A DNA stretch of 57,489 nucleotides from Rhodobacteraceae bacterium WD3A24. Its GTDB lineage: Bacteria > Pseudomonadota > Alphaproteobacteria > Rhodobacterales > Rhodobacteraceae. The stretch spans positions 1 through 57,489 of the forward strand of contig PUHN01000018.1 of the NCBI GenBank assembly GCA_002967695.1, read 5' to 3'. Made by a program: the position numbers and the translations under genes. This document shows positions 18,310-30,833 of this stretch, piece after piece. The notes under the pieces are model-generated. The model was not told the DNA's origin and ran no database searches. It saw nothing but the letters and a program-made list of their open reading frames with translations. Position 1 is the first letter of the stretch. Each line of letters opens with the position of its first letter.

Positions 18310-19361
18310 GCTTCCATCTCCGCGAGCTGGCGCGCCTGATCGTCGGCGATCAGCGCGTCGATGACCTCGTCGAGATCGCCGGCCATGATCTGATCGAGCC
18401 TGTAGAGCGTCAGGTTGATGCGGTGATCGGTCATCCGGCCCTGCGGGAAGTTGTAGGTGCGGATGCGCTCCGAGCGGTCGCCCGAGCCCACCTGCCCCTT
18501 GCGCGCGGCGGCGCGGTCGGCGGCGGCGCGGGCGCGCTCGGCCTCGAACAGCTTGGCGCGCAGAACGTCCATGGCGATGGCGCGGTTCTGGTGCTGTGAC
18601 TTCTCGGAGCTGGAAACGACGATGCCCGTGGGCAGATGGGTGATGCGCACCGCCGAATCGGTGGTGTTGACATGCTGGCCGCCCGCCCCGCTGGCGCGCA
18701 TGGTCTCGACGCGGAGGTCATTGGGGTCGATCTGCACATCGACCTCCGCCGCCTCGGGCAGCACCGCGACGGTCGCCGCCGAGGTGTGGATGCGCCCGCC
18801 GGATTCGGTGGAGGGCACGCGCTGGACACGGTGGACGCCGGATTCGAACTTCAGCCGGGCAAAGACGCCCTCGCCCTTCACGCGGGCGACGGCCTCTTTC
18901 ACCCCGCCCAGCTCGGTCTCGCTCAGCGCGATCAGCTCGAACGACCAGCCCTTGGCCTCGGCATGGCGCTGATACATCCGCAGCAGGTCCGCGGCGAAGA
19001 GTGCGGCCTCCTCGCCCCCCGTGCCGGGGCGGATCTCGATGATCGCGGGACGGGCGTCGGCGGCATCGCGCGGCAGCAGCGCCAGCTTGAGCGCCTTTTC
19101 CAGCTCGGGCCGGCGGGCGTTCAGCCGCGCCAGCTCCTCTTCGGCAAGCTCGCGCATCTCGGGGTCGTCGCGCATCGCCTCGGCCTCGGCGATGGCGGCC
19201 TGAAGGGCGCGCCAGTCCTCGATCCGGGCGACGACGGGTTTGAGCTCGGCATATTCCCGGCCCAGCTCGGCGATCTCGCCGGGCGCGGCGCCCTCGGCGA
19301 GCTTGGCCTCCAGATACTGGAAGCGTTGGATGATCCGGTCCAGGCGGTCCTCGGGCAGCAT
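18306..19361 (-). CDS. prfA: Peptide chain release factor 1
   Basis: Release factor of 351 residues recognising UAA and UAG. The tripeptide anticodon is PST (183-185) in VQRVPSTES, the RF1 pattern (PxT) as opposed to the SPF of RF2, and the catalytic GGQ is at 227-229. The start at 19361 gives the normal [11 protein letters not shown]-terminus and family length; the open frame continues 52 codons upstream through another gene and is not credible. No strong ribosome binding site is visible. It ends in a 4-bp overlap with prmC. Confidence 0.96.
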   Translation of the reverse strand: MLPEDRLDRIIQRFQYLEAKLAEGAAPGEIAELGREYAELKPVVARIEDWRALQAAIAEAEAMRDDPEMRELAEEELARLNARRPELEKALKLALLPRDAADARPAIIEIRPGTGGEEAALFAADLLRMYQRHAEAKGWSFELIALSETELGGVKEAVARVKGEGVFARLKFESGVHRVQRVPSTESGGRIHTSAATVAVLPEAAEVDVQIDPNDLRVETMRASGAGGQHVNTTDSAVRITHLPTGIVVSSSEKSQHQNRAIAMDVLRAKLFEAERARAAADRAAARKGQVGSGDRSERIRTYNFPQGRMTDHRINLTLYRLDQIMAGDLDEVIDALIADDQARQLAEMEA

Positions 19362-19416
19362 CCGCAGGGGTGTTGCCGATGGCGAGGGTGGCGTCAAGGG
19401 CCGGGGCCGACCGGAC

Positions 19417-19884
19417 TCAGCCCCCCGCCGCGCCCCAGTCGCCCAGCTCGGCCATCCAGCGCTCCAGCCGGGCGCGGTTGACGCCCATGTCGGACTGGCC
19501 GAAACGCGCGCGGGCAAAGGCGGCGAAGGTCGCCCCGCGGCCGGCGGGCAGCACCTTGATGGTGGTGAAATCGGGAAAACCCAGCCATCTGGTGCGCGTA
19601 AGATAGGTCATGTGCCCCGCCGCGACCGAGCCGGCGATCAGCTCGGCCCCGTCGGCGCGGGCGATCTCGTCGATCCGCCGGGCCAGCGCGTCGGGCGGGC
19701 GCGTGTAGACCGGGGCGGCCGCGTCGCCGCCGGCGGGGCGGATCAGGTGGTGATTGGGCCGGCCCGGCCGCTCGACCAGCAGCGGATCGACATGGCGCGC
19801 CGCCGCGTCGACCGGCGCGAAGCGCACATAGAGCAGCCCCAGCCCCAGCGCGAGCAGCGCGGCGATGACGCCGGTGCGGATCAT
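19417..19884 (-). CDS. DUF1499 family protein
   Basis: Protein of 155 residues with one N-terminal membrane segment (residues 3-20) and a soluble DUF1499-type domain ending in the characteristic [21 protein letters not shown]. Function is unknown. The start at 19884 is chosen because it forms an ATGA overlap with the agmatinase stop; a further in-frame ATG ten codons upstream would overlap more deeply. It lies between the agmatinase gene and prfA on the same strand. Confidence 0.78.
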   Translation of the reverse strand: MIRTGVIAALLALGLGLLYVRFAPVDAAARHVDPLLVERPGRPNHHLIRPAGGDAAAPVYTRPPDALARRIDEIARADGAELIAGSVAAGHMTYLTRTRWLGFPDFTTIKVLPAGRGATFAAFARARFGQSDMGVNRARLERWMAELGDWGAAGG

Positions 19885-20852
19885 GCCGCGCGCCCCCGCC
19901 GCGTCCAGCACCACAGGCAGATCAGCTCCATCGCTACATGGGCGCCGGCCACCGCCGTCGCCCCGGTGGTGTCATGGGGCGGGCTGACCTCGACGACATC
20001 GCCGCCCACGAGGTTGATCCCGGCGATGTCGCGCAGCAGGATCGCCGCCTGCGCGCTGGTCAGCCCGCCCCAGACGGGCGTTCCGGTGCCCGGCGCATAG
20101 GCGGGGTCGAGCGCGTCGATGTCGAAGGTCAGGTAGGCCCTCGCCTCGCCGACGATGGCGCGCACCCGCCGCGCGACCCGGGCCCCGCCCTGCTCGTGAA
20201 CACTGCGCGCGTCGATGATGTTGAATCCCATCGTGTCGGGGTTTTCCGTGCGAATCCCGACCTGGACCGAGCGGGCAGGGTCGACCAGCCCCTCTTTCAC
20301 GGCCTTGTAGATCATCGTGCCGTGGTCGATCCGGGCGGGATCGTCATCGGCCCATGTGTCGGTGTGGGCGTCGATCTGGATCAGCGCCAGCGGGCCGAAG
20401 GCCTCGGCATGGGCGCGCAGGATCGGATAGGTGATGTAGTGATCACCGCCCAGCGCGATGCTGCCCGCACCGGCCCCAAGGATGGTGCTGATATGTGCCG
20501 CCAGCGCGGCGGGAAAATCGGCCACCCGCGCGTAATCGAAGGCCAGATCGCCGTAATCGACGATGGTGAAGTCGCTCAGCGGATCGAAGCCCCACCCGTA
20601 GGGCGGATCGAAGACCTGCAACAGGCTCGCCTCGCGGATCGCGCGCGGACCCAACCGCGCGCCGGGGCGGTTGGTGACCGCCTGGTCGAAGGGGATGCCG
20701 GTGACCGCCAGATCGACGCCGGCGAGATCCTTGGTGTAGCTGCGCCGCAGGAAACTGGGCGCGCCGCCAAAGGTGTTTTCATGGGCAAGCCCCCGGCGCG
20801 AGCGCCGCGTGAAGGCGGTATCGACCTGGTGTTTCGCGTCGTCGAGCCCCAT
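19881..20852 (-). CDS. speB: Agmatinase-family ureohydrolase
   Basis: Mn-dependent ureohydrolase of 323 residues. The metal-binding signatures are GGDH (135-138), DAHTD (161-165) and DIDALDP (244-250). The family includes agmatinase, guanidinobutyrase and other guanidino hydrolases; overall it looks most like bacterial agmatinase, which makes putrescine and urea, but the substrate is not proven by the motifs. The start at 20852 gives the normal N-terminus; a GAGGGAG lies about 10 bp upstream. The longer frame to 20999 runs into the divergent mazG leader. It is coupled to the DUF1499 gene. Confidence 0.88.
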   Translation of the reverse strand: MGLDDAKHQVDTAFTRRSRRGLAHENTFGGAPSFLRRSYTKDLAGVDLAVTGIPFDQAVTNRPGARLGPRAIREASLLQVFDPPYGWGFDPLSDFTIVDYGDLAFDYARVADFPAALAAHISTILGAGAGSIALGGDHYITYPILRAHAEAFGPLALIQIDAHTDTWADDDPARIDHGTMIYKAVKEGLVDPARSVQVGIRTENPDTMGFNIIDARSVHEQGGARVARRVRAIVGEARAYLTFDIDALDPAYAPGTGTPVWGGLTSAQAAILLRDIAGINLVGGDVVEVSPPHDTTGATAVAGAHVAMELICLWCWTRRGRAA

Positions 20853-21018
20853 TGTCGCAGCGTCTCCCTCGTCATCGCCGTCATCGCCCGCGTATCGGGG
20901 GGCGAGACTAACGCACGCGCCCCGGAAGGCCAGAGCCGATGCGCCCCTTGGGGCTTGGATTCCGCAGGCGGAGATGTGCAATCTGCGCGCAAGAGGCAAC
21001 CCGGAGTCTCAGCGCCCC

Positions 21019-21849
21019 ATGTCCGCCACTGACAGCGACACTCTCATCCACGACCCGCGGGGCGGGCTGGAGCGACTGCGCGAGATCATGCGCCGCCTGC
21101 GCGACCCCGAGACGGGCTGCCCGTGGGACATCGCGCAGGATTTCGCCTCCATCGCCCCCTATACCGTCGAGGAGGCGCACGAGGTCGCCGACGCGATCGC
21201 GCGCGGCGACTGGGCCGCGCTGGAGGGCGAGCTGGGCGATCTGCTGTTGCAGGTGGTCTATCACGCGCAGATGGCCGAGGAGGCGGGGCATTTCGACCTC
21301 GACGCGGTGATCGGCGCGATCTGCGACAAGATGGTCGCGCGCCATCCGCATGTCTTCGGCGCCGAGAGCCGCGACAAGACCGCCGCCCAGCAGAGCCGCG
21401 ACTGGGAGGCCATCAAGGCCGCCGAGCGCGCGGAGCGCGCGCAGGCCGGCGCGCTCGACGACGTCGCGCTGGGGCTGCCGGCGCTGATGCGGGCGGTGAA
21501 ACTGCAAAAGCGCGCCGCGCGCGTGGGGTTCGACTGGCCCGATGCCGGCGCGGTGCTCGACAAGATCGCCGAGGAGACGGCCGAGCTGGTGGAGGCGCGC
21601 GATTCGCTGGGGCCGCGCGAAACCGAGGAGGAATTCGGCGACCTGATGTTCGTGATGGCCAATCTCGCCCGGCATCTGGGGGTGGACCCGGAGGCCGCGC
21701 TGCGCGGGGCCAACGCCAAGTTCACCCGCCGCTTCCGCGCCGTGGAGGCCGCCCTGGCCGGCGAGGGCCGCCGCCCCGAGGACAGCGACCTCGCCGAGAT
21801 GGACCGGCTGTGGGACGCCGCCAAGGCCGCGGAGCGTGCGGAGCGATGA
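21019..21849 (+). CDS. mazG: Nucleoside triphosphate pyrophosphohydrolase MazG
   Basis: House-cleaning NTP pyrophosphatase of 276 residues with two MazG domains. The N-terminal domain has GCPWDIAQDFASIAPYTVEEAHE with the EExxE and downstream ELGDLLLQV helix; the C-terminal domain has IAEETAELVEA and EEFGDLMFVMANLARHLG. The acidic residues bind Mg and the triphosphate. The start at 21019 follows a CCGGAG; the open frame extends upstream without family sequence. Its stop overlaps the nucleoside hydrolase start by 4 bp, joining two nucleotide-metabolism functions. Confidence 0.93.
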   Translation: MSATDSDTLIHDPRGGLERLREIMRRLRDPETGCPWDIAQDFASIAPYTVEEAHEVADAIARGDWAALEGELGDLLLQVVYHAQMAEEAGHFDLDAVIGAICDKMVARHPHVFGAESRDKTAAQQSRDWEAIKAAERAERAQAGALDDVALGLPALMRAVKLQKRAARVGFDWPDAGAVLDKIAEETAELVEARDSLGPRETEEEFGDLMFVMANLARHLGVDPEAALRGANAKFTRRFRAVEAALAGEGRRPEDSDLAEMDRLWDAAKAAERAER

Positions 21850-22814
21850 CCATGGAAGAGACCGCCGAGCGCCCCGCCCACCGCATCGTCATCGACACCG
21901 ATCCGGGCCAGGACGACGCCGTGGCGATCCTGCTGGCGCTGGCGAGCCCCGAGATCGAGGTGCTGGGCATCACCACGGTGGCCGGCAACGTGCCGCTGGC
22001 GCTCACCAGCGCCAATGCGCGCAAGGTCTGCGAACTGGCCGGCCGGCGCGACATCCCCGTCTTCGCCGGCTGCGACCGGCCGCTGGCGCGCGATCTCGTC
22101 ACCGCCGAGCACGTCCATGGCCGGACCGGACTGGACGGAACCGACCTGCCCGCGCCCGCCATGCCGCTGCAGCCCGCCCATGCCGTCGATTTCCTTATCA
22201 AGACCCTGCGCGCCGAACCCGCCGGCAGCGTCACGCTGGTGCCCATCGGGCCGCTGACCAACATCGCCGCCGCGCTGGCGCGCGCGCCCGACATCGCCAC
22301 GCGGATCGGGCGCATCGTGCTGATGGGCGGGGCCTATTTCCAGGTGGGCAATGTCACGCCCGCGGCCGAGTTCAACATCCATGTAGACCCCGAGGCGGCG
22401 GCGGCCGTCTTCGCCTGCGGCGCGCCGATCACCGTCGTGCCGCTCGACGTCACCCACAAGGCGCTGGTCACGCCGCCCCGGCTGGAATCCTTCCGCGCCA
22501 TGGGCACGCCGGTGGGCGCGGCGATCGCGGCCTGGACCGGATTCTTCGAGCGTTTCGACAAGGCGAAATACGGCGCGCCGGGGGCGCCGCTGCACGACCC
22601 CTGCACGATAGCATGGCTGCTCGCGCCCGAACTCTTCTCGGGCCGCGAGATCAATGTCGAGATCGAGACCGAGGGCCGTTTCACCACCGGCATGACCGTG
22701 GCCGACTGGTGGCGGGTCACCGACCGGCCCGCCAACGCGCTGTTTCTCGGCGACGTGGACGCCGATGCGCTGTTCACGATGATGACGGCGCGGCTCGCCA
22801 CACTCGGCGCCTGA
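21846..22814 (+). CDS. Inosine-uridine preferring nucleoside hydrolase family protein
   Basis: Calcium-dependent N-ribohydrolase of 322 residues, cleaving nucleosides to base and ribose. The N-terminal DTDPGQDDA metal-binding motif and the later FNIHVDPEAAAAVF and GPLTNIAAALARAP are family hallmarks. The start is the ATGA overlap with mazG (21846) or the ATG two codons later. The in-frame open region before that belongs to a different frame of mazG. Coupling to MazG suggests clearance or salvage of nucleosides; the preferred base is unknown. Confidence 0.92.
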   Translation: MTMEETAERPAHRIVIDTDPGQDDAVAILLALASPEIEVLGITTVAGNVPLALTSANARKVCELAGRRDIPVFAGCDRPLARDLVTAEHVHGRTGLDGTDLPAPAMPLQPAHAVDFLIKTLRAEPAGSVTLVPIGPLTNIAAALARAPDIATRIGRIVLMGGAYFQVGNVTPAAEFNIHVDPEAAAAVFACGAPITVVPLDVTHKALVTPPRLESFRAMGTPVGAAIAAWTGFFERFDKAKYGAPGAPLHDPCTIAWLLAPELFSGREINVEIETEGRFTTGMTVADWWRVTDRPANALFLGDVDADALFTMMTARLATLGA

Positions 22815-22862
22815 GCCTCACCGCCCCTTTCCGGCGGGCGCCGGGGTGCCTATCTGACCTGC

Positions 22863-24302
22863 ATGGTCCTCAACATCGCCTTCGACAACAGCTACGCCCG
22901 CCTGCCGGAGAAGTTTCATGTCCGGCTCGACCCAACGCCCGTGGCCGCGCCGCGGCTGATCCGGCTCAACGCCGCGCTCGCGCGCGAGATGGGCCTCGAT
23001 GTGCAGGCGCTCGCCGGGGCCGAGGGGCTCGCGATGCTGTCGGGCAACGCCGTCCCCGACGGGGCGGAGCCGCTGGCGCAGGCCTATGCCGGCCACCAGT
23101 TCGGCGGCTTCGTCCCGCAGCTGGGCGACGGGCGCGCGCATCTCTTGGGCGAGGTGGTCGGCCCCGATGGCCGGCGCCGCGACATCCAGCTCAAGGGCTC
23201 GGGGCGCACGCCGTTCTCGCGCATGGGCGACGGGCGCGCCTGGATCGGGCCGGTCCTGCGCGAATACATCCTCAGCGAGGCCATGCACGCGCTGGGCGTG
23301 CCCACGACGCGCGCGCTCGCCGCCGTGGCCACCGGCGAGACCGTCCACCGCGAGGGGCCGCGTCCGGGGGCGGTGCTAACCCGCGTGGCCGACAGCCATA
23401 TCCGCGTGGGCACCTTCCAGTATTTCGCCGTGCGCGACGATACCGAGGCGATCCGGACCCTGACCGAGCATGCCATCGCGCGCCACTTTCCCGCGGCCGA
23501 GGGGCCGCGCGGGCTGTTGCGCGCGGCGGTAGCCGCGCAGGCGCGGCTGGTGGCGCAGTGGATGGCGCTGGGCTTCATCCACGGGGTGATGAACACCGAC
23601 AACGCCCATGTCGGCGGGCTGACGATCGACTACGGCCCCTGCGCCTTCATGGACGGCTACCACCCCGAGACGGTCTTCTCGTCGATCGACGCGCAGGGCC
23701 GTTACGGCTATGCCAACCAGCCGCAGATGGCGGTGTGGAACCTCGCGCAGTTCGCCACCTGCCTGCTGCCGCTGATGGGCGGGGACCAGGAGGCGGCCGT
23801 GGGCGAAGCCACCGAGATGGTCCACGAATTCGCGCCCCTCTACCAGCAGGCGTGGCTCGACCAGTTCCGCGCCAAGCTCGGGCTCGAGCGCGCCGAAGAC
23901 GGCGACGCGACGCTGATCGAGACCCTGCTGGGCCGGATGGCGCAGCAGCGCGCCGATTTCACGCGCACCTTCCGCGGCCTGGCAGACGGCACCGCGCGCG
24001 CCGAATTCGCCGAGCCCGAAGCCTTCGACGCCTGGGCGGGGGACTGGCGCGCCCGGCTCGCACGCGAGGGCCGCGAGGGGGCCGAACTCGACGCGGCGCT
24101 CAGGACGGCCAATCCCGCCTTCATTCCGCGCAACCACCGCGTCGAGGCGGCGATCGAGGCGGCCGCGGCGGGTGACGAGGCACCCTTCAACCGGCTCTGC
24201 GAGGTTCTCGCACGGCCCTATGACGACCAGCCCGAGGCCCGCGATCTGCGCGACGCGCCGCGGCGCGACGAGGCCGTCCACCGGACCTTCTGCGGCACCT
24301 GA
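22863..24302 (+). CDS. selO: Protein adenylyltransferase SelO
   Basis: Pseudokinase-fold AMPylator of 479 residues (YdiU/UPF0061) that transfers AMP to Ser/Thr/Tyr of redox proteins. [19 protein letters not shown], the ATP-binding Lys in [12 protein letters not shown] (K111) and the metal-binding MNTDN (243-247) and DYGP (256-259) are present. The last residues are FCGT, with a single Cys close to the end at roughly the place of the redox-active Cys/Sec of other SelO proteins; no selenocysteine codon is seen. It stands alone between the nucleoside hydrolase and the convergent DMT transporter. Confidence 0.95.
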   Translation: MVLNIAFDNSYARLPEKFHVRLDPTPVAAPRLIRLNAALAREMGLDVQALAGAEGLAMLSGNAVPDGAEPLAQAYAGHQFGGFVPQLGDGRAHLLGEVVGPDGRRRDIQLKGSGRTPFSRMGDGRAWIGPVLREYILSEAMHALGVPTTRALAAVATGETVHREGPRPGAVLTRVADSHIRVGTFQYFAVRDDTEAIRTLTEHAIARHFPAAEGPRGLLRAAVAAQARLVAQWMALGFIHGVMNTDNAHVGGLTIDYGPCAFMDGYHPETVFSSIDAQGRYGYANQPQMAVWNLAQFATCLLPLMGGDQEAAVGEATEMVHEFAPLYQQAWLDQFRAKLGLERAEDGDATLIETLLGRMAQQRADFTRTFRGLADGTARAEFAEPEAFDAWAGDWRARLAREGREGAELDAALRTANPAFIPRNHRVEAAIEAAAAGDEAPFNRLCEVLARPYDDQPEARDLRDAPRRDEAVHRTFCGT

Positions 24303-24311
24303 GCGGCGGGC

Positions 24312-25229
24312 TCAGCCCGCCCGCGCCGCCCGCCGCGCGCGGCCGGGCCGGTTGATCAGGGTGATGCCCGCCATCACCAGCGCCAGCCCCCCGAAGACCG
24401 AAAGCCCCACCGGCTCGGACAGCAGCAGCCAGCCCAGCATCACCGCGACGACCGGCGTGAGAAAGCTGAAGCTCGCCACCACCCAAGACGGATAGCGCGC
24501 CAGCAGCCAGAACCAGAAGATGAACCCCGCCGAGACGACGCCCACGGTCTGGAAGGCAAAGCCCGCCCAGTGCAGCGCGCCCGGATCGCGCAGGAAGGGG
24601 CCGCCGTAAAACGGCGCGGCCGCCAGCAGAACCGGCGCCGAGACGAGAACCTGCCAGAATATCTGCATCTCGGGGCTTTCGGTCTGCAGCCGGGTCGTGC
24701 GGCTGGTCAGCACCAGCGCCGCCCAGGACATCGCCGCCGCCAGCGCGCAGAAATCGCCGATCAGGCTGCCGGCGCCCGCCCCGGCCCCCGCGCGCGCCGA
24801 GATCGCCCAGCCAACGCCGGCCAGCGCAATCACCAGCCCCAGCGCGCGCCGGCCCGTCAGCCGCTCGCCGGGGATCATCACATGCGCCCCAAGCGCCAGC
24901 CAGATCGGCATCGAATAGAAGATGATCGAGGCCCGCACCACCGTCGTCAGATCGAGCGCGATGAACAGAAACAGGAACTCCGCCGAAAAGAACAGCCCGA
25001 TCACCAGCCCCGCCGGGATCGTGCCGGGCGTGAAGCGCGGCGGCCGGCCGCGCAGCCACATCCACAGCCCGATGCACAGGATCGCCCCCGCCGAGCGCAG
25101 GCCGGCGAAGAACACGGGCTGGAGCCCGTCATTGACCGCCTTGATGACGACGTTGTTGAATCCCAGAAGCAGCGACACCCCCAGAAGGGCGGCCGTTCCG
25201 AACCCGTCGAGTCCCGCCTTGCGTTCCAT
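24312..25229 (-). CDS. DMT-superfamily transporter (EamA family)
   Basis: Membrane protein of 305 residues with ten predicted helices in two EamA repeats (residues about 12-145 and 160-295). FGTAALLGVSLLLGFNNVVIKAVN at the start and VGLSVFGGLALVMAGITLIN at the end are typical of drug/metabolite exporters. Substrate unknown. A GAGGCG lies upstream of the start. It is divergent from the fur/mur-eno unit across 143 bp; a perfect TTGACA on the minus strand (25287-25282) may be its -35 element. Confidence 0.87.
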   Translation of the reverse strand: MERKAGLDGFGTAALLGVSLLLGFNNVVIKAVNDGLQPVFFAGLRSAGAILCIGLWMWLRGRPPRFTPGTIPAGLVIGLFFSAEFLFLFIALDLTTVVRASIIFYSMPIWLALGAHVMIPGERLTGRRALGLVIALAGVGWAISARAGAGAGAGSLIGDFCALAAAMSWAALVLTSRTTRLQTESPEMQIFWQVLVSAPVLLAAAPFYGGPFLRDPGALHWAGFAFQTVGVVSAGFIFWFWLLARYPSWVVASFSFLTPVVAVMLGWLLLSEPVGLSVFGGLALVMAGITLINRPGRARRAARAG

Positions 25230-25372
25230 CCGCGCCTCGTGCCACCGCTGCCCGCTCGTTCGTCGGCACCGCGCGCGCGATTGTCAAGCGCGCCGCCCGG
25301 CGGCGGAAAGCGGTGGATAGCGCGCCCCGAATCCCGTAAATCCGCCACGACGCGGCAGAGAGGGCACGGCCC

Positions 25373-27078
<1,706 letters not shown>

Positions 27079-27086
27079 GGGGCGCC

Positions 27087-27512
27087 ATGATGGACGCCGA
27101 CGCGATCATCGAGACGCTGGACCTGACCGCCCATCCCGAGGGCGGCTGGTTCCGCGAGACATGGCGCGCCGAGGGGCCGGGGCGGCCCTCGGGCACGGCG
27201 ATCCTGTTTCTGCTGCGCGCGGGGGAGGACAGCCACTGGCACCGCGTGGACGCCACCGAGATCTGGCACTACCACGCGGGCGCGCCGCTCACGCTGCGGA
27301 TCGCCGAGGCCGATACCGGCCCGGCGCGCGCCCATGCCCTCGGCGCCGACATCGCGGCCGGCGAGATGCCGCAGATCATCGTGCCCGCCCATCACTGGCA
27401 GGCCGCCGCCACCACCGGGGCATGGACGCTGGTGAGCTGCACCGTCAGCCCCGGATTCCGGTTCGAGGGGTTCGAGCTCGCGCCGGCGGGTTTCGACATC
27501 CCCGCGGGTTGA
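27087..27512 (+). CDS. Cupin-family protein (DUF985)
   Basis: Protein of 141 residues of the cupin_5/DUF985 family. HPEGGWFRETWR near the start, the cupin motif SHWHRVDATEIWHYHAGAP (residues about 51-69) and PAHHWQAA further on show the usual His-rich metal-binding barrel. Some relatives are sugar-phosphate or sulfur-compound enzymes, but the function is not assigned. It lies 8 bp after eno on the same strand and probably rides on its transcript. ATG 27090 is an alternative start. Confidence 0.85.
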   Translation: MMDADAIIETLDLTAHPEGGWFRETWRAEGPGRPSGTAILFLLRAGEDSHWHRVDATEIWHYHAGAPLTLRIAEADTGPARAHALGADIAAGEMPQIIVPAHHWQAAATTGAWTLVSCTVSPGFRFEGFELAPAGFDIPAG

Positions 27513-27543
27513 CCGGCCCACAGGCGCGGGCCACATCGCTCCT

Positions 27544-28431
27544 ATGGATCACCGCGATGTCGTCTCCGATCTGCCCGCCGCGACGCGGCAGCGGCTGACC
27601 GCGCGCAGCACCGCCGCCGGGCTGGGCCATCTCGCCGCGCATCTGGGGCTGGCGGCGCTGCTGGGCGGGCTGATCGTGGCGCGGGTGCCGGGCTGGCCGC
27701 TGCTGCTGCCCGTCCACGGGGTGGTGCTGACCTTTCTGTTCACCCTCGAACACGAATGCACGCACAAGACCCCCTTCGCCAGCGAGTGGCTCAACGAGGC
27801 GGCGGGCCGTCTCGCGGGCGGGCTGCTTGTGCTGCCCTTCACATGGTTTCGCCATTTCCACCTCGCCCATCACCGGCACACCAATATCGCGGGCAAGGAT
27901 CCCGAGCTCGACACGCCCCGGCCCGAGACGCCGGGCCGGTGGCTCTGGCATGTCTCGGGCCTGCCCTATTGGGGCGCGCAGGCGCGGCTTGTGCTGCGGC
28001 TGGCCACGGGGCGCGAACGCCCCGCCTTCCTGCCCGCGCGCGCCCGCCCGCGCGCCGAGGCCGAGGCGCGCGCGATGCTGGCCCTCTATGTGCTGGCGCT
28101 CGGCTCGCTCGCGTTCACGCCGCATGTTCTGTGGCTGTGGATCGTGCCCGCCCTGCTCGGCCAGCCGGCGCTGCGGCTCTACCTTCTGGCCGAGCACGGC
28201 GACTGCCCGCGGGTGGCGAACATCCTGGCCAACACCCGCACGACCTTCACCAACGCGGCGGTGCGGTTTCTCGCGTGGAACATGCCGTATCACACCGAGC
28301 ACCACGTCTATCCCGCCGTCCCCTTCCACCGCCTGCCCGAGATGCACGCGCTGATGCGCGACCGGCTGCGGGTGACCGCGGACGGCTACGCCGCCTTCAC
28401 GAAGGCGTATCTGGACCGCCGGCGGGGCTGA
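27544..28431 (+). CDS. Fatty acid desaturase family protein
   Basis: Membrane-bound di-iron desaturase/hydroxylase of 295 residues. The three His boxes are HECTH (70-74), HLAHHRH (106-112) and HTEHH (250-254), with two pairs of hydrophobic segments between them. Members desaturate fatty acyl chains or hydroxylate carotenoids and sphingolipids; the substrate is not evident. The last 35 bp overlap, tail to tail, the 3' end of anmK on the other strand, so neither gene can have a terminator between them. Confidence 0.87.
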   Translation: MDHRDVVSDLPAATRQRLTARSTAAGLGHLAAHLGLAALLGGLIVARVPGWPLLLPVHGVVLTFLFTLEHECTHKTPFASEWLNEAAGRLAGGLLVLPFTWFRHFHLAHHRHTNIAGKDPELDTPRPETPGRWLWHVSGLPYWGAQARLVLRLATGRERPAFLPARARPRAEAEARAMLALYVLALGSLAFTPHVLWLWIVPALLGQPALRLYLLAEHGDCPRVANILANTRTTFTNAAVRFLAWNMPYHTEHHVYPAVPFHRLPEMHALMRDRLRVTADGYAAFTKAYLDRRRG

Positions 28432-29509
28432 TCCGGCCGCCGCCCACCGCCGCGGCCACGCCGGTCGTGGCCGGGCAGCTCGTTGGCAGCCCCCGCGCCA
28501 CCCGCACGGCGAGAAAGGCGAAGGCCTGCGCCTCCAGCATGTCGCCGTCGAGCCCGGCCGCCTCCACCGGCGCCACGGCGCAGGGCAGCCGCGCGGCCAG
28601 CGCGGCCATCAGTGTGGCGTTGTGCCGCCCGCCCCCGGTGACGAGCACGCGCCCCGGCGGGGCGGGGAAATGCTCGAACGCAGCCGCCACGCAGGCCGCC
28701 GCGAGGGCCGTCAGCGTGGCCGCCGCATCCGCGTCCGTCAGGCCCGCAACCGCATCCGCCAGTCCCGGCGCGGCGCGGTCGAGCGACTTGGGCGGCATGC
28801 GCCGGAAATAGGGGCCGCGCAGGAAGTCGGCGATGACGCCCTCATCCACGCGCCCCCGCGCGGCCAGCGCGCCGCCGGCGTCGCGGGCCCGGCCGCGCCG
28901 CGCGGTCATCAGATCGTCGATGGGCGCATTGGCCGGGCCGGTGTCGAAGGCGATGAGCGCGCCGGCCGCCTCGGGCGCCGGATGGGCGGGATCGACCCAT
29001 GTGACATTGCCCACGCCCCCGAGATTGAGAAAGACCAGCGGCGCCTCGGCCCCGATCCGGCGCGCCAGCGCGTGATGATAGAACGGCGCGAGCGGCGCAC
29101 CCTGCCCGCCCAGCGCCACGTCGCTGGAGCGGAAATCCCACACCACGGGAAGCTCCAGCGCCGCGGCCAGCACCGCGCCGTCGCCCGCCTGATGCGTACC
29201 CCGGCCGCCGGGGTCATGCGCCAGGGTCTGGCCGTGAAACCCCGCGATCTGCGCGCCCGAGAACCGCGCGAGCAGTTCGGCATGCGCGGTCTCGACGACC
29301 TCGGCGGCCGCAAGGGCCTCGGGGCTTTCGGGCCAGCGGCCCAGCGCGGCGCGCAGCACCGCGCGCTCGGCATGCGAATAGGGGCGGTAGGCCGAGGGGC
29401 CGAACGCCGCCACCGAAACCCCGTCGGTGCGGATCATCGCGGCATCGACCCCGTCGAGCGACGTGCCCGACATCGCCCCCAGCGCCCAGACGGCGCCATC
29501 TGCCAACAT
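28397..29509 (-). CDS. anmK: Anhydro-N-acetylmuramic acid kinase
   Basis: Peptidoglycan-recycling kinase of 370 residues converting anhydroMurNAc to MurNAc-6-phosphate. [14 protein letters not shown] near the N-terminus, [35 protein letters not shown] and the C-terminal [12 protein letters not shown] are all family hallmarks. The start at 29509 is supported by GAGGGAAAGG directly upstream. The C-terminal 12 codons overlap the convergent desaturase gene and differ from the usual end of the family. It is divergent from tyrS with only 65 bp between. Confidence 0.94.
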   Translation of the reverse strand: MLADGAVWALGAMSGTSLDGVDAAMIRTDGVSVAAFGPSAYRPYSHAERAVLRAALGRWPESPEALAAAEVVETAHAELLARFSGAQIAGFHGQTLAHDPGGRGTHQAGDGAVLAAALELPVVWDFRSSDVALGGQGAPLAPFYHHALARRIGAEAPLVFLNLGGVGNVTWVDPAHPAPEAAGALIAFDTGPANAPIDDLMTARRGRARDAGGALAARGRVDEGVIADFLRGPYFRRMPPKSLDRAAPGLADAVAGLTDADAAATLTALAAACVAAAFEHFPAPPGRVLVTGGGRHNATLMAALAARLPCAVAPVEAAGLDGDMLEAQAFAFLAVRVARGLPTSCPATTGVAAAVGGGRISPAGGPDTPS

Positions 29510-29574
29510 GGCCTTTCCCTCTGCCGCCCGCGCCGATATAGACACCGGCACCGAGCATACTGGATGACGCCGCG

Positions 29575-30828
29575 ATGACCTACCACCCGAAATCCGATTT
29601 CCTGCAGGTGATGATCGAGCGCGGCTACCTCGCCGACTGCACCGATCTTCAGGGGCTCGACGAGGCGCTGCGCGCGGGCGTCGTGCCCGCCTATATCGGC
29701 TATGACGCCACGGCGCGCTCGCTGCATGTGGGCCATCTGCTCAACGTGATGATGCTGCGCTGGCTGCAGAATACCGGCCACAAGCCGATCACCCTGATGG
29801 GCGGCGGCACCACCAAGGTGGGCGATCCCTCCTTCCGCTCCGAGGAGCGCCCGCTGCTCGACAACGCGGCGATCGAGGCCAATATCGAGGGGATGCGCGG
29901 CGTCTTCGCCAAGTATCTGACCTATGGCGACGGCCCTGCCGACGCGCTCATGGTCAACAACGCCGAATGGCTCGACGAGCTCAACTATCTCGAATTCCTG
30001 CGCGACATCGGGCGGCATTTCAGCGTCAACCGGATGCTGTCGTTCGAATCCGTCAAGTCGCGCATCGACCGCGAGCAGTCGCTGAGCTTTCTCGAATTCA
30101 ACTACATGATCCTGCAGGCCTACGACTTTCTCGAACTGCACCGCCGCTATGGCTGCCGGCTGCAGATGGGCGGCTCCGACCAGTGGGGCAACATCGTGGG
30201 CGGCATCGACCTCACCCGCCGGGTTCTCGATGTCGAGGTCTTCGGGCTGACCTCGCCGCTGATGACGACATCCGACGGGCGCAAGATGGGCAAGACCGCC
30301 GGCGGGGCGGTCTGGCTCAATGCCGACATGCTCTCCCCTTACGAGTTCTGGCAGTTCTGGCGCAACACGACCGACGCCGATGTCGGCCGGTTCCTGCGCC
30401 TCTACACCGAGCTTCCCCTCGAGGAGTGCGCCCGCCTCGCCGCGCTGGGCGGCGCGGAGATCAACGAGGCCAAGATCGTTCTGGCCAACGAGGTCACCGC
30501 GCTGTGCCACGGCCGCGAGGCCGCGCAGGCGGCCGAGGCCACCGCGCGCGAGGTCTTCGAGAAAGGCGGCACCGGCGCCGATCTGCCCAGGCTCTCCCTC
30601 AACGCCAGCGACATCGGCGAGGGCCTTTCGCTTGCGCAGCTCTTCGTGCGGGCGGGACTCGTGAAATCGGGCAAGGACGCAAAGCGCCTGATCGCCGAGG
30701 GCGGGGCGCGGGTCAACGACGAGATCGCCGAGGATCCCGGCCGCTTCTTCGGGCCCGACGACCTCGCCGCGCCGGTCAAGCTGACCGCCGGCAAGAAGCG
30801 TCACGCGCTGGTCACGCTGGAGGGCTGA
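29575..30828 (+). CDS. tyrS: Tyrosyl-tRNA synthetase
   Basis: Class I aminoacyl-tRNA synthetase of 417 residues. The HIGH-type motif is HVGH (51-54) and the KMSKS-type motif is KMGKT (237-241), the variant usual for this TyrRS branch; an S4-type RNA-binding domain occupies the last 70 or so residues. Length is normal. The 5' region is short and no T-box or other leader is visible. A large nested inverted repeat begins 6 bp after the stop codon. Confidence 0.97.
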   Translation: MTYHPKSDFLQVMIERGYLADCTDLQGLDEALRAGVVPAYIGYDATARSLHVGHLLNVMMLRWLQNTGHKPITLMGGGTTKVGDPSFRSEERPLLDNAAIEANIEGMRGVFAKYLTYGDGPADALMVNNAEWLDELNYLEFLRDIGRHFSVNRMLSFESVKSRIDREQSLSFLEFNYMILQAYDFLELHRRYGCRLQMGGSDQWGNIVGGIDLTRRVLDVEVFGLTSPLMTTSDGRKMGKTAGGAVWLNADMLSPYEFWQFWRNTTDADVGRFLRLYTELPLEECARLAALGGAEINEAKIVLANEVTALCHGREAAQAAEATAREVFEKGGTGADLPRLSLNASDIGEGLSLAQLFVRAGLVKSGKDAKRLIAEGGARVNDEIAEDPGRFFGPDDLAAPVKLTAGKKRHALVTLEG

Positions 30829-30833
30829 GCGAT

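Noticed and set aside
21123-22814. A 563-codon frame extending nucleoside hydrolase upstream
   Set aside because: The upstream part is mazG read in another frame. The DTDPGQDDA motif belongs within 20 residues of the start at 21846.
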